Numbered from the stretch's first letter, positions 1 to 8,878 are shown. The stretch: 64,000 nucleotides of DNA from CBDBBY01 sp965203215 (GCA_965203215.1 CBDBBY010000001.1:1860001-1924000); one strand, 5' to 3'. Translations and numbers: made by a program. Notes: generated by a model not told the origin, from the letters alone.

Positions 1-3
1 CTT

Positions 4-65
4 CGACAGGGGATTTTTCCTTGTCCAATTTCGGGCGTGGGGTCAAGCGCTTTCGCGTGTCCGGC
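4..65 (+). repeat. Dispersed repeat R1, copy 1
   Basis: A stretch around TTTTTCCTTGTCCAATTTCG that recurs at 4932-5010, 32070-32148 and, reversed and partial, at 47131-47172. The copies share the core ACACGGG-TTTTTCCTTGTCCA and, in three of them, GTCAAGCG-(n)-TCGCGTGTCCGGC. The left part is cut by the window start. No reading frame is conserved among copies; function unknown. Confidence 0.75.
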
Positions 66-295
66 TCCGCCTCGCGCTCGGCGGCCGACAGCTTGCCGAT
101 CAAGCAGGTTGTTTCGGCGATCAGGTCGCTTTCCGCGCGCGATGGCCGGTGAAGATAAAGGCGAAGCCGGCGCCGGGCGCCGTCTTGAGGAAAGTCCGGC
201 CTCGACCGGCTTGGGCATGGCGCCAGCATGCCGGAACTTGGCGGGCAAGCAGATTTCTTCTTGAATTCCTGCCGCCCATCGCCTACCATCCTGCC

Positions 296-748
296 ATGGC
301 CAATACTTCTACTTCGTCGATGGATCAGCTTGTAGCAAGCGGCGTGGATCCCAAGACTGCCGAGGCACTTAAGAAACTTGTCGAAGACGCTATCGAGGTT
401 GCCGACCGATCTCGACCGCGGGAAGCCGTGCGACGTCCCGCATTGCAGGAGAGCATCGGCTGGACAGGCATCATCGCTATCGCCGCAGTGATCAGCATTC
501 AATTGGGAGCAATCTATTGGCTGAACAATAGCATGCGGGCTGGATTCGAGAGTGTGAGTGAGGAATTCGGACGAGTGCGTGAGGAATTCGGACGAGTGCG
601 CAATGAGATCAGTGACCTCCGCAACCACACGCTCGCCGAAATCGGCAGCATCCGCTCCGAAGTCGGCAAGCTTGACGAGCGGATGATCGGCTATGAAATG
701 CTGATCCAAGATTGGATGTCCTCCGTGACGGCCAAGTTGGCCGAATGA
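296..748 (+). CDS. Small membrane-anchored coiled-coil protein (hypothetical)
   Basis: A 150-residue protein of unknown function. The ATG at 296 is chosen because the residues upstream in the same frame (from 149) are low-complexity Arg/Pro-rich. After a charged N-terminal segment (about 1-55) there is one hydrophobic helix (WTGIIAIAAVISIQLGAIYW, about residues 59-78) and then a charged heptad-type coiled coil to the C-terminus, rich in EEFGRVR, EISDLR and EVGKLDERM. The topology suggests a single-span protein with a coiled coil on one side of the membrane. It resembles the many short uncharacterised alphaproteobacterial TM-plus-coiled-coil proteins; no function is proposed. The gene stands alone, with repeat R1 upstream and relic DNA downstream. 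Confidence 0.6.
   Translation: MANTSTSSMDQLVASGVDPKTAEALKKLVEDAIEVADRSRPREAVRRPALQESIGWTGIIAIAAVISIQLGAIYWLNNSMRAGFESVSEEFGRVREEFGRVRNEISDLRNHTLAEIGSIRSEVGKLDERMIGYEMLIQDWMSSVTAKLAE
560..601 (+). repeat. Tandem 21-bp direct repeat in the coiled coil
   Basis: The unit GAGGAATTCGGACGAGTGCG(T) occurs twice back to back (560-580 and 581-601) and encodes the heptad EEFGRVR twice. Because the unit is exactly one heptad long, the duplication lengthens the coiled coil without changing its register. Confidence 0.85.
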
Positions 749-1040
749 ATGACCGCATGCGTCGATTAGGGAAAATGGTCGGCAGATCCGCTCCGCCGAA
801 ACGGATAGCCATAGAAACCTGACCTTGTTGCTGATTGTCCGACCTAAGCCGGAATGAATTTCCGTCTTCGAAATGGATCTCTGAAGACAATTGCTTGTCT
901 TGGCTCGACAGGTTTTTGTCTGTCCAAGTGATCTTCGCACGTTCGATTCGCTTGGCGGGACGTCCGGGGCTTAGAGGATTATTCCGGCCGCTGATTCGAA
1001 GCCAACGGGCGCGCTTGGCGGGCCGTTTCCGGCCTATAAA

Positions 1041-1275
1041 TTTCCCACGCTTAACTCGGTGATCATCCCGTGTGCCCTTATGGTTCGGTTGCGCTGAATC
1101 CGCGGCACGAAGATCGCCAACGCAACCCGGAACTTAAGGATTCCGAGGAGCGGTTGCCGATACGACCTCTAGAATCCGGTGCTTCGACCGCGGATTCGCC
1201 GATTGTCGGGTTCGGCGGAACTTTCGACCACCCGGCAGCAGGCCGCCAAAGGGCGGAACGCAGAGTTAAGCATGT
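1041..1275. repeat. MITE-like repeat R2, copy 1
   Basis: About 235 bp that matches 20505-20739 with only scattered differences by eye. It has terminal inverted repeats: GCTTAACTC at 1049-1057 and GAGTTAAGC at 1263-1271. No conserved reading frame or transposase motif is present, so it looks like a non-autonomous miniature element. The other copy sits exactly at the start of the icmB-like gene. Confidence 0.7.
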
Positions 1276-1399
1276 CATATTGGCAGGCCGTCGGCCGCAT
1301 TCCGGAAACATTCGCAAGCAAAAAATCCATTTCAATCATGGAAAATCAAAGGTTTGCAGCTTTTCGGTCAGACACAAGCCATCGGCACACTACTTTCCC

Positions 1400-1770
1400 G
1401 ATCATGATCGCCGTCCGCGAGGCCTCGGTGCAGGGTCGGGACGGGCTCCAGCCGCAGTCCTCGGCATGCTGGAGACGGCGCCGCATGCCGCGAAGCTCCG
1501 GGCGGACGGCGGATATCAAGGACCGAAGCTGGCGTCCGCGCTCAAGGATCTCGGGATCGGACCCGTCCTTGAAATCGTCAACAAACCCAAGGACGTCATG
1601 GGGTCCGCGGTTCTGCGACGCCGCAGTGTCGTGGAGCAAACCTTCATCTGGATGTCGCGCTGCCGGCATCTGGCGAAGGATTATGAACCGAGCTTGGACA
1701 GGTCGTCGGCGCGGGCGCAATTGGCGGCATGCCGCTTCATGATGCGCCGGATCGGTAGGGATGAAAACTC
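1400..1770 (+). pseudogene. IS5-family transposase relic (C-terminal part)
   Basis: The translation contains DGGYQGPKLASAL, then VLRRRSVVEQTFIWMSRCRH and LAKDYE...RAQLAACRFMMRRIGR. This is the second Asp and the R-x3-E / Leu-Ala-Lys-Asp region of IS5/IS427-type DDE transposases. The part encoding VREASVQ and RDGLQP upstream is in another frame, so at least one frameshift is present and the N-terminal half is missing. Confidence 0.75.
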
Positions 1771-1861
1771 TGATAACAAAAAAATAATGCGAATCTTGAA
1801 TTTTCGGCCGTACTCTCAGAGATGGCGTACAAAATCTCCGACTCGGCATTGCAGTTTCATT

Positions 1862-2125
1862 GCGGAACGCGGCTGAGGTCCGGGCAATGGAGGAATCGCA
1901 CATGAACAATGACTATCGCCGACAGATCCGGGAAACGGACAAGGAGCATTTCCTGCACCCTTGGACGCATTTCGCATCGTTCAAGACCGAAGGCGCGCTG
2001 CCCCTGTCACAGGGCGAGGGATGCTACCTCACTGATATCGAAGGACGCAAATACTTCGATGCGGTCGGCGGGCTTTGGTGCACCAATATCGGCCTCGGCC
2101 GCGAGGAAATGGCGCAGGCCACCGC
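1862..2125 (+). pseudogene. Truncated duplicate of the class III aminotransferase 5' end
   Basis: From GCGGAACGCGGCTGAGG at 1862 the sequence follows 11651-11914 closely, including the ribosome-binding region GGAGGAATCGCAC and the ATG at 1902. About 73 codons of the N-terminus are retained (MNNDYRRQIRETDKEHFL onward). Homology stops within GCGCAGGCCACCGCC at about 2121-2125, where DNA homologous to the DUF433 antitoxin gene begins with a shared CCGCC. Most differences from the full copy are synonymous, so the duplicate is either fairly recent or was under selection before truncation. Confidence 0.9.
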
Positions 2126-2337
2126 CTACCTTTCAAAGTCAAGATATCGGCTGTCTCATGGGCGAGTTTCAGTCCAACCAGCGCCCGCTTGAAAATCATC
2201 CACTTGCCTTCGCGCTTCTCCGCGAAGTCGCGCAACAAGCCCGCGTCGATGATCCGAAGCACCGTCTTCAGCGGCACTCCGGCCACGCACGCCGCCTCAT
2301 ACGCCGACAGCAGTTGCTGTTCGGATGTCATCGCCAT
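2122..2337 (-). pseudogene. DUF433-type antitoxin, 5' fragment (copy 1)
   Basis: About 72 codons beginning MAMTSEQQLLSAYEAACVAG, closely related to the N-terminal HTH-like part of the fuller gene at 57065-57709 and to 8875-9188. A ribosome-binding site GGAGG lies 7 nt upstream of the start at 2337. The C-terminal DUF433 part is absent: the reading frame runs into the aminotransferase duplicate at 2125. Confidence 0.8.
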
Positions 2338-2604
2338 ATCATTTCCTCCGACGCGAAACATATGCAGCTCTGGTGAAAAATTCCAGCCGCATCCGTCGGA
2401 ACCGAATTCAGCAATGGCAGATTTTGCGGCGGCCGCGCTCCGCCCATCATGGCAATGCGGTCCCGGATCCGACAGTCGGGATGCGCGCTTCAGGCGCAAT
2501 CCCGAGCCGCACAGCCGCCTCCGTCCGAGAGGCGAAAAACGCGAAACCCGGACTTGACTTGCCCGAATGAAATTACAGAATTATCGGTGCACTACTACGA
2601 AGGG

Positions 2605-3125
2605 GTCATCGTCTGCCGCGAGGCCGACCGCCCGAATCCGAAGGCCGGGGAGCCTCGGAAAGACCGGAAGAGCGGCCGTCAGCGTCCGCATCGACAGCGC
2701 GCAGGCCATGAACGGGGTCGGCCGGGCTTCGGCGCTCTCCGTCCGCCTGGAGCAGTTCGCGCACCGGAACACCGTGATCGCGGCCGAGGCGGTAGTGGCG
2801 CTGTCCGACGGGGCGCCGTGGATCCAGACCGTCTGCGAGGAGATCCTCCTCGGAGGTAAAACGACCTTCATCCTCCACCTGTACCACGCCCTCGAATATG
2901 CGTCCGCCGCCGTGCAGGCGGTGACGTCGGGCGGATCCGGCTTCGTGAAAGCGCCTGCAAATACATCGTCGGGAACCGGTTCAAACTGTCGGGGCGCCGT
3001 CGGTTGAAGGCGGGCGCCAACGCCGTGCTCGCCATCAAATGCCGCGTCGAAAACAGGCGCTGACCCGACTTCCTCTACTGGAGGGCCGGTCATGCTGCAG
3101 CCGCCCAACCCAAGAAAATGGGATG
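2605..3125 (+). pseudogene. ISKra4-family transposase relic, internally deleted
   Basis: From GTCATCGTCTGCCGCGAGG to the terminal sequence CCCAAGAAAATGGGATGCA this follows 46216-46898 of the intact ISKra4 element. About 150 bp between the HALEYA-equivalent and the GSGIVESAC-equivalent region are deleted, and stop codons are present. The right inverted repeat survives at about 3108-3125. Confidence 0.85.
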
Positions 3126-3419
3126 CACTCAGTTTCATCGAGTGCCGACAAGTTTTAGAGGTTGATGCACAAGGGCGCGCCGCAATTTATTCCGACACGA
3201 ATTCACTTGGAATCTGGACACAGGCAAAAACCGAAAACGTCGCCTCCGGCGGCAATCTGCTGGACAATGACATCATCCCACCTGCCATCGTGGACGGGTT
3301 TCCGCGTCGGGACATATCGGCGACCGTCTGATTGCCGCAATGCGCGCAGGCTTGGCCGCTAGTGGCGAGGCTGGGCCTGTGCATTCCGCAGGCATGAAGA
3401 TCGTGGACAAGGTCAGTTG

Positions 3420-3770
3420 GCCAGTGGCGGATCTGCGCTCGCGCTTGGCGACCGACAGCTCGCCCTTCTTCGGCAAAGCGTTAAGATCCAGCAGATCGTC
3501 CAGCTTCTTTCGGTTCGCCGGGCTGTTGAAGCCTCGGTCAAAGCTGCACCCGCGCAGGTTGGGGAACGCCTTCCGGCAGCGCCCCACCAACGGAACAGCG
3601 ATGCCTGCGCCGCCGCCGGTCCACATGATCTCGTGGCCGAGCACAAACCCGTTCCCGTCCTTGACGACGCAAACGAATCGAACCCCGAACCGTCGCAAAA
3701 ATGCTGAACCCGTACAGCGGGTCGCTCACCTCACTACATTGCTTTACAATATCAAAAAATAGACAGCTTG
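3420..3770 (-). pseudogene. Transposase relic, ISNCY-like
   Basis: The minus strand encodes FGVRFVCVVKDGNGFVLGHE, CSFDRGFNSPANRKKLDDLL and DLNALPKKGELS. This is the DRGF-SP-N / LPKKG signature region of an unclassified (ISNCY) DDE transposase family. Frame changes occur at both ends (DPLYGFSIF lies in another frame). A short piece of the same gene recurs at 36985-37037. Confidence 0.6.
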
Positions 3771-3800
3771 CTCTGTCGGAACCGAATACGTCTCTGATCC

Positions 3801-4097
3801 TCAAGGTTCCCTCTCATGCCTTTTTGATTTGTATGCATGCAACCCAAACCCGCCAAAGCCTCCCGCGATAAAAGAGCCAAGCAACGCGACAATATCGATA
3901 AAGAGCTCCTTATTATCCGGAAGGAGAAGGAATGTCAAAAAAACAAGAAATCCGACACCAGTAAAAAAATATATCAACTGGTAGTTTCTATCGGTGCTGG
4001 CTAGTCTTCGAGTTGCTGCGTCGTTCTCGGATTTGTTCTTCAGGAATTGTGAAACGTGTACTGATTCAAATTTTTCAAATATCGGATGATGGCTTGT
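3801..4097 (-). CDS. Small two-TM membrane protein, partial or start-less
   Basis: An open frame of about 98 codons between stops, without an ATG. It translates to HHPIFEKFESVHVSQFLKNK, then a Lys/Arg/Asp-rich stretch, then a hydrophobic helix QLIYFFTGVGFLVFLTFLLL, the linker PDNKELF and a second helix IDIVALLGSFIAGGFGGFGL, ending in a basic tail. Its base composition is clearly AT-richer than its surroundings. The layout (soluble N-terminus, two TMs, short basic tail) is common in small uncharacterised membrane proteins. I infer that the 5' end was lost or that a non-standard start is used. No function can be assigned. Confidence 0.45.
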   Translation of the reverse strand, partial: TSHHPIFEKFESVHVSQFLKNKSENDAATRRLASTDRNYQLIYFFTGVGFLVFLTFLLLPDNKELFIDIVALLGSFIAGGFGGFGLHAYKSKRHEREP

Positions 4098-4100
4098 TTA

Positions 4101-4466
4101 CTTAAGTCCGCATGATCTACATTTTGTGCCGTTTGAATTCACCGATTGATGCGGTTGCGCCTTGACGCGGAGCTAAGAATCCTTCTAATTTTCGCTGAAA
4201 TCCGGGAAAAACGGTTGAATTCCGGTCAATTACGACCGAATTTTCTAGCCGAAAGTCCTGCTTTGGCGAGAATCAATATCTTGTGGTTGCGGACTCAAAG
4301 CAATAAGCCATATCGGATGATATCCTCCACCAGATTGTGCGAAAATTGAACTTATTCTTCTTGTGACGAGCGCTGTTGGCTCTTCTTGACTTTCTGAAAC
4401 GCTTTGACTGCTGCCATCTCCGATCGGCAAATCCTTGTCTTCATTCATGCTCACTGTTTTCTTCCT
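4101..4466. other. Non-coding or unresolved AT-rich DNA
   Basis: No convincing gene on either strand. The short frames here have no family signature and no good ribosome-binding site. The composition matches the flanking AT-rich island rather than the IS relics. Confidence 0.5.
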
Positions 4467-4820
4467 TCAATATTTGAAAGCCCCATCAAACGATCTTGCG
4501 AAACTATCAAGCTCCCGCTCAAATTGAGGAATTGGTCCCGATTTCTCATCCAACATTTCCTTTTCCATTTCTTTCCAAATCAATAGGAAAACCATTTGTT
4601 CAAGATATTCTTCTTCAACCTTTTCGGAATTTGAATTGCCTATCGGCCGGGTCAGCGGCGCCTTAAATTCACATCCAGGCAATTCCGTCACTCCTTCATC
4701 GTGCAACGGTTTCCGTTGCATGCCGGGATTGCGATCCAACACAATGTCCTCGTCGGGTGATCGTGCGGTCTTCATTTCATCTGATCCATGAAAATCTTTG
4801 GCATCAAATTCTGCAATCAA
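4467..4820 (-). CDS. Hypothetical protein
   Basis: A 117-residue acidic protein with a TTG start (LIAEFDAKDFHGSDEMKTAR onward), a Glu-rich centre (EKVEEEYLEQMVFLLIWKEM) and no recognisable domain. The AT-rich composition matches the neighbouring small membrane ORF, so the two may belong to the same acquired fragment. It may be the remnant of a longer gene. Confidence 0.35.
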   Translation of the reverse strand: MIAEFDAKDFHGSDEMKTARSPDEDIVLDRNPGMQRKPLHDEGVTELPGCEFKAPLTRPIGNSNSEKVEEEYLEQMVFLLIWKEMEKEMLDEKSGPIPQFERELDSFARSFDGAFKY

Positions 4821-4931
4821 GCAGTGCCGCTAAAATAAATTTGCAGCGTTGGACACCTGTTCGATTGATTGATACGCAACTTATAGTTGGCATGTCAAGT
4901 GTTTGTACGAGTTCGGCCAGGGCCTTCGTGT

Positions 4932-5010
4932 GTGGACGCCCTTGCGACACGGGAGTTTTCCTTGTCCAATTCCGGGCGTCGGATCAAGCGCTTTCGCGTA
5001 TCCGGCCTGT
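4932..5010 (+). repeat. Dispersed repeat R1, copy 2
   Basis: The fullest copy: GTGGACGCCCTTGCGACACG, then TTTTCCTTGTCCAATTCCGG, GTCGGATCAAGCGCTTTCGC and GTATCCGGCCTG. It abuts an ISAs1 transposase relic directly on its right. Confidence 0.75.
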
Positions 5011-5690
5011 CGGCGCGGCGCTCCCGGCACTTCTGGAGATTCTGGCTCTGAACGGGCGCATGGCGACCGGCGCGATGCACACGCAGCACGAGGCGTCGGC
5101 GCTGATCGTGGAGAAGGGCGGCGACTGCGTCCTTCCGGCGGAGGGCAACCGGAAGTCGCTACACGAGGACGTGCGGGACTGGTTCGCCGATCCCGAAGCG
5201 CAAAGGAAATGCTTTCTTTCCGGCATGTTGGCGGCGGCCACGGGCGCGTCGAGACGCGCATCTCGACGGTCTCGCACGATGTCGACTGGCTGCAGGATTT
5301 GCGGAGCAAACGGTGGCAGCCGACACGGTTGGCCCGGCCTTAAGGCCGTCGGCAGGATCAAGGCGGTCCGCGAGCGGAAGGGCAAACAGGAGCGGTCCGT
5401 CCGATGCCACATCATGAGCGCGGAGATCTCGCCGGAGCGTCTGCTGTAGCCCGCCCGCAGCCACTGGAAGATCGAGAACTGCGTCGTCCACTGGGTGCTG
5501 GACGTCGTCATGGGCGAGGACCGAATGCGAAACCGTACCCTGAGCGGGCCGGAGTGCCTCGCCGCCCTCCGGCGCATCGGCCCGGACATCGTGCGCCTCA
5601 CGGACGACGACTGCCCGCTCAAGGCACGGATGGAGATCGCCGCCATGAGCGACGAATATCTGCTCGGAATACTGGCCGACGCGATCGGCA
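5011..5690 (+). pseudogene. ISAs1-family transposase relic (C-terminal two thirds)
   Basis: In pieces across frames one reads ALPALLEILALNGRMATGAM, ALIVEKGGDCVLPAEGNRKS, GRVETRISTVSHDVDWLQDL, GLKAVGRIKAVRERKGKQ, MSAEISPERLL-stop and VLDVVMGEDRMRNRTLSGPE. The order and motifs (EKGGDYVL-KGNQ, GRIE-R, WPGLKAIGR, HWVLDVAFGED) are those of ISAs1 transposases. There are at least three frame changes and an in-frame stop at about 5447. The N-terminal part of a similar gene lies separately at 16010-16370. Confidence 0.85.
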
Positions 5691-5811
5691 AATTTCAAGA
5701 GCGAAGGCCCTGGATGCGCCCCAATTTCATATTGACATTGCATTGTCTATAATCCATATAGGAATTGTCGGGTGCCCTTGATGGGCTTGATATGGTTCGC
5801 CCAGCCTGACG

Positions 5812-6651
5812 TCACTCTCCCTCCGGTTGTATGAGCGAGCTACCCGCCGTCTGCGCCATTTTGACAAGCGGCGACTGGTTTGGCCAAACCTTCAAACCGT
5901 TGAGAGTATCACTTTTGCGCCGTCGATAGAAATTCGGCAGCACTCTTCTAAAATACGGGTAACTGAAGTCCTCGTTTTTGAAAACGCGATAGACGTTGTA
6001 GGCAAGCAAATCTGCAAGCTGGACGCCGTTTGATAGTTCGCTGCGCGTGAAGAACGGATATTCCACGATCGCCGGAAATTTCATGTTCTGGTTGCCCACC
6101 CGCTGAAACGAGGCATGTCTCATCGCGACGACACGGTTGAGTTGCCTGCTAGTGTCGTCCATCACGATCAGCGCGCGATGCTTCGGGTGATATTCCCTCA
6201 CGTAATGCTGTATTCTTTCCAACAGAAACTCGTATGCCGTCGTGTGAAGAGTTTCGTGGTTAACGGAAGAGTTGAGACACCGCTTGTCGATTACACTGGA
6301 CATGATGACCGTGTTGCGCTTGGCGACCTGGCGGGAATAGGCTTCGGTGAGATCGGTCAAGTCGTCTTGATTTAGGGCGTGGAGGAACGGGCTTCGCTTC
6401 TCGCGTTCGGTGCGCATGCGCACCCAATTGGACTTGACCTCGCAATCCGCTAGTTCGAAAGAACCCTTGCCATCTCGTTCCAAGTGGTCTGCGAGTAAAA
6501 GCTTCAAACCGGAAATTTCGGATTCGAATGGCCGCCACTGGCCTTCATACATCCCCACTGCGAGAAGTACATAAAGATGATCCTTCGGCTTTTCCGCCGT
6601 ACCGGGCGACGGATCACGGGATCCTGATTCGTCGAAATAGAAGAAATACAA
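5812..6651 (-). CDS. DUF3800 domain protein
   Basis: 279 residues with the hallmark start YFFYFDESG and the C-terminal QLADLLAYNVYRVFKNED, the two conserved acidic blocks of DUF3800. The family is often suspected to have an RNase-H-like nuclease fold; that is family-level inference. In the middle ALIVMDDTSRQLN supplies a further Asp pair. The start is TTG at 6651, immediately after an in-frame stop, so it cannot extend further upstream. DUF3800 genes are frequent in mobile and defence islands, which fits the setting: ISAs1 relic on one side, IS630 element on the other. The frame is intact. Confidence 0.85.
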   Translation of the reverse strand: MYFFYFDESGSRDPSPGTAEKPKDHLYVLLAVGMYEGQWRPFESEISGLKLLLADHLERDGKGSFELADCEVKSNWVRMRTEREKRSPFLHALNQDDLTDLTEAYSRQVAKRNTVIMSSVIDKRCLNSSVNHETLHTTAYEFLLERIQHYVREYHPKHRALIVMDDTSRQLNRVVAMRHASFQRVGNQNMKFPAIVEYPFFTRSELSNGVQLADLLAYNVYRVFKNEDFSYPYFRRVLPNFYRRRKSDTLNGLKVWPNQSPLVKMAQTAGSSLIQPEGE

Positions 6652-6779
6652 TTGTCATATCTTTGCGATCATTAGAGCGTTTTTCACTAAGGTGGAATCG
6701 TACCACTTAGGGATTCCCTTTGCTGTTCCGACATGGTTTGTGTCCTTGGTTTCAAGACGAAGGATGAAGGACGGAACGG

Positions 6780-7730
6780 ATGCCTAAACCTTATTCAGAC
6801 GATTTGCGGATGCGCGCAGTCAGGAAAGTGCTGGCGGGCGAAAGCCGCCGGAGTGTTGCGAAGCAGTTGCGGGTGGCCGCGTCGAGCGTGATCAAATGGG
6901 CTCGGCGATATTCCGACACGGGCTCGGTCAGTCCGAGCCGGATGGGCACGCGCCGCGCGCCGAAGCTGGCGGGGCACCGGGCTTGGATCCTTGGGCGGAT
7001 CAAGGCCTGTCCGGCCATCACGCTGGCGGGGCTGCAGGATTGGCTTGGCGGGCGGGGCGTCGCGGCGAGTCTCGCCTCGATCTGGCGCTTCCTGAGAGTC
7101 TGCGGCCTCACCCGCAAGAAGCCGGCGCCGGTGGCGGACGAGCGCAACCGGCCCGACGTGATACGCCGCCGCGAGCGGTGGAAACGCTTTCAGGGCCGGG
7201 CGGACCCGCGCAAGCTGGTCTTCATCGACGAGACCTGCATGAAGACCAACATGTCGCCCAGGCACGGCTGGGGCCCCAAGGGACAAAGGGTTTGCGGCTC
7301 GGCCCCCTTCGGCCATTGGGGAACCTCCACATTCATGGCCGCTCTGCGGCAGGACCGGATCGACGCTCCCTGGGTTCTGGACGGCCCGGTCAACGGCGAC
7401 GCCTTCCGGGTCTACATCGAAACCCAGCTGGTCCCGACGCTCAATCGCGGCGACATCGTCATCATGGACAATCTGGGCAGCCACAAGATCGAAGCGGTGC
7501 GCACGGCGATCCGGGGCGCGGGCGCCCATCTTCTGTTCCTTCCGCTGTACAGCCCCGACCTCAATCCGATCGAGCAGGCGTTCGCCAAGCTCAAGCACTT
7601 CCTGAGGAAGGACCAGCCGCGAAGCCGAGACGATCTGTGGAAAAATGTCGGCTCCATCCTGGAAAAGTTCACGCCCGAAGAATGCTCGAACTACCTCGCC
7701 AACTCGGGATACGCAGTGGGTCAAACTTAG
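6780..7730 (+). CDS. IS630-family transposase
   Basis: 316 residues, the normal length for IS630. It has an N-terminal helix-turn-helix region (RRSVAKQLRVAASSVIKWAR, about residues 23-45). The DDE domain shows VFIDETCMKTNM (first Asp), IVIMDNLGSHK (second Asp) and LYSPDLNPIEQAFAKLK (Glu). The ATG at 6780 is preceded by GAAGGACGGAACGG. The TAG stop (7728-7730) uses TA of the IS5 target site and the first G of IS5, but the uninterrupted element would give TAG as well, so the protein is unaffected by the insertion. It is predicted to be full length and functional. Confidence 0.95.
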   Translation: MPKPYSDDLRMRAVRKVLAGESRRSVAKQLRVAASSVIKWARRYSDTGSVSPSRMGTRRAPKLAGHRAWILGRIKACPAITLAGLQDWLGGRGVAASLASIWRFLRVCGLTRKKPAPVADERNRPDVIRRRERWKRFQGRADPRKLVFIDETCMKTNMSPRHGWGPKGQRVCGSAPFGHWGTSTFMAALRQDRIDAPWVLDGPVNGDAFRVYIETQLVPTLNRGDIVIMDNLGSHKIEAVRTAIRGAGAHLLFLPLYSPDLNPIEQAFAKLKHFLRKDQPRSRDDLWKNVGSILEKFTPEECSNYLANSGYAVGQT

Positions 7731-8603
7731 GGCCTGTCTATGCTAAATCATGCGTCATTTCGAAGACGGCGGCGAGATTCAGGAAGCCCCGATAGGTCGC
7801 GTCGAGCTTGTCGAACCGCGTGAAGAGGCGCCGATAGCCCTTGAATCTCCGGAACAGACGTTCAATCTCGTTGCGAAGCTTGTAGGCTTCCCGGTCATAT
7901 TCCCATTTGACTTTCCGGTTCGCCTTCGGCGGCACGACCGGCGTCATTCCAATGTCGCGGACGAGCCGGCGGGTCTCGTCGCCCTCGTAGGCGCGGTCCA
8001 TCGCCAGAGGCGCGCCCGCGACCGGATCGGCCCAGCTCTTCAGCAGGGCGCGGCCTTCGGTCGCGTCGTTGGCCTGGCCGCCGGACAGGCGAAAAATCAC
8101 GGCCTGACGGTCACTTGCGGAGATCATGTGGATCTTCGTGTTCCATCCGCCGCGCGATTTCCCGATGCTTTGCGGCCCGTTCGTCTTCCGCGCCCCGGTG
8201 CCGTCGGGATGCACCTTGACGCTGGTGCTGTCGAGGCCGAAGCAGTCCGCGTCCCCGCCGGGCGCATGCAGTTCCTGAAGCGCGGCGAACAGCCGCTCGA
8301 GCACGCCGCTGCGCGACCAGCGGCGGAACCGGGCGTAGACCGTGTACCATTTTCCGAAGCGCTCCGGCAGGGCGCGCCACTTGCAGCCGTTCTCCAAGAC
8401 GTACAGGACCGCATTGATGAAGACGATGTTGGGAATCCGCACGTTCCCGCGCTGAACCGGCAGGAAGGGGCGGATTTTGGCGTACTGTTTCGCCGTGATC
8501 TGTTTCATGATTGTATGCCGCTCGATTTTTATGTCATTGTTGACAGTCGCTTAAGCATGGAGCCAAGCAAAACTCAAGCAAAAATTCTAGCGTAGACAGG
8601 CCC
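7730..8603 (-). mobile_element. IS5-family element (IS427-like) nested in IS630
   Basis: 874 bp with inverted ends GGGCCTGTCTATGCTAAAT and GGGCCTGTCTACGCTAGAAT. The element is flanked by a TA duplication (7728-7729 and 8604-8605), which is typical for this IS5 subgroup. It sits between the IS630 transposase stop and the IS630 right end. Related degraded copies occur at 27531-28141 and, more distantly, at 1400-1770. Confidence 0.9.
7738..8508 (-). CDS. IS5-family transposase
   Basis: A 256-residue single-ORF transposase. An N-terminal DUF4096-like part (FLPVQRGNVRIPNIVFINAV, ENGCKWRALPERFGKW) is followed by a DDE domain with FGLDSTSVKVHPDG (first Asp), LAMDRAYEGDETRRLV (second Asp) and KLRNEIERLFRRFKGYRRLF (Glu). 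The start at 8508 follows the 5' region of the element. No frameshift; it is oriented opposite to the host IS630 gene. Confidence 0.95.
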   Translation of the reverse strand: MKQITAKQYAKIRPFLPVQRGNVRIPNIVFINAVLYVLENGCKWRALPERFGKWYTVYARFRRWSRSGVLERLFAALQELHAPGGDADCFGLDSTSVKVHPDGTGARKTNGPQSIGKSRGGWNTKIHMISASDRQAVIFRLSGGQANDATEGRALLKSWADPVAGAPLAMDRAYEGDETRRLVRDIGMTPVVPPKANRKVKWEYDREAYKLRNEIERLFRRFKGYRRLFTRFDKLDATYRGFLNLAAVFEMTHDLA

Positions 8604-8768
8604 TAGTGAAAAACGCTCTAGTGTCTGAGTTGACCTGTCGTATAGATTCTGAATTTACAACCGGGCTGCAGGTCATTCAAACCGCATCCAGTTCAAGCTC
8701 CACAAATGGCGAGAGACTTGAATTGAAATTGTAAGGATTGCCAATAAAGTCAATTGGCGCTTGCGGGT

Positions 8769-8878
8769 GCATTAGGGCTTTCGTGCTCAAGGGCGCGGTG
8801 CGCCCTATGCCAAGCCTCGTTGCGATCTGTGCCAAAAATCAAGTCGGCGGCTGGCGGGCCAATGAATGGAACGCCGCT
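8769..8878 (-). pseudogene. HEPN gene fragment (copy 4)
   Basis: The sequence from GGGCTTTCGTGCTCAAGGGC to GCGGGCCAATGAATGGAACG matches 10790-10885 of the intact HEPN gene. It is joined at about 8878 to a DUF433 antitoxin fragment, so the antitoxin frame now reads into it. Confidence 0.75.

Larger units (their letters stand above)
6675..8618 (+). mobile_element. IS630-family element carrying a nested IS5 element
   Basis: Ends are GAGCGTTTTTCACTA at 6675 and its reverse complement at 8604-8618, flanked by the TA target dinucleotide expected for IS630 (6673-6674 and 8619-8620). Without the nested IS5 (7730-8603) the element would be about 1.07 kb with a single transposase gene. A relic of the same element at 42723-42878 keeps the uninterrupted right end. 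Confidence 0.9.

Noticed and set aside
1070..1876. A 268-codon frame that would fuse repeat R2 with the IS5 relic
   Set aside because: It joins parts of two unrelated elements; only the IS5 C-terminal part has a family signature.
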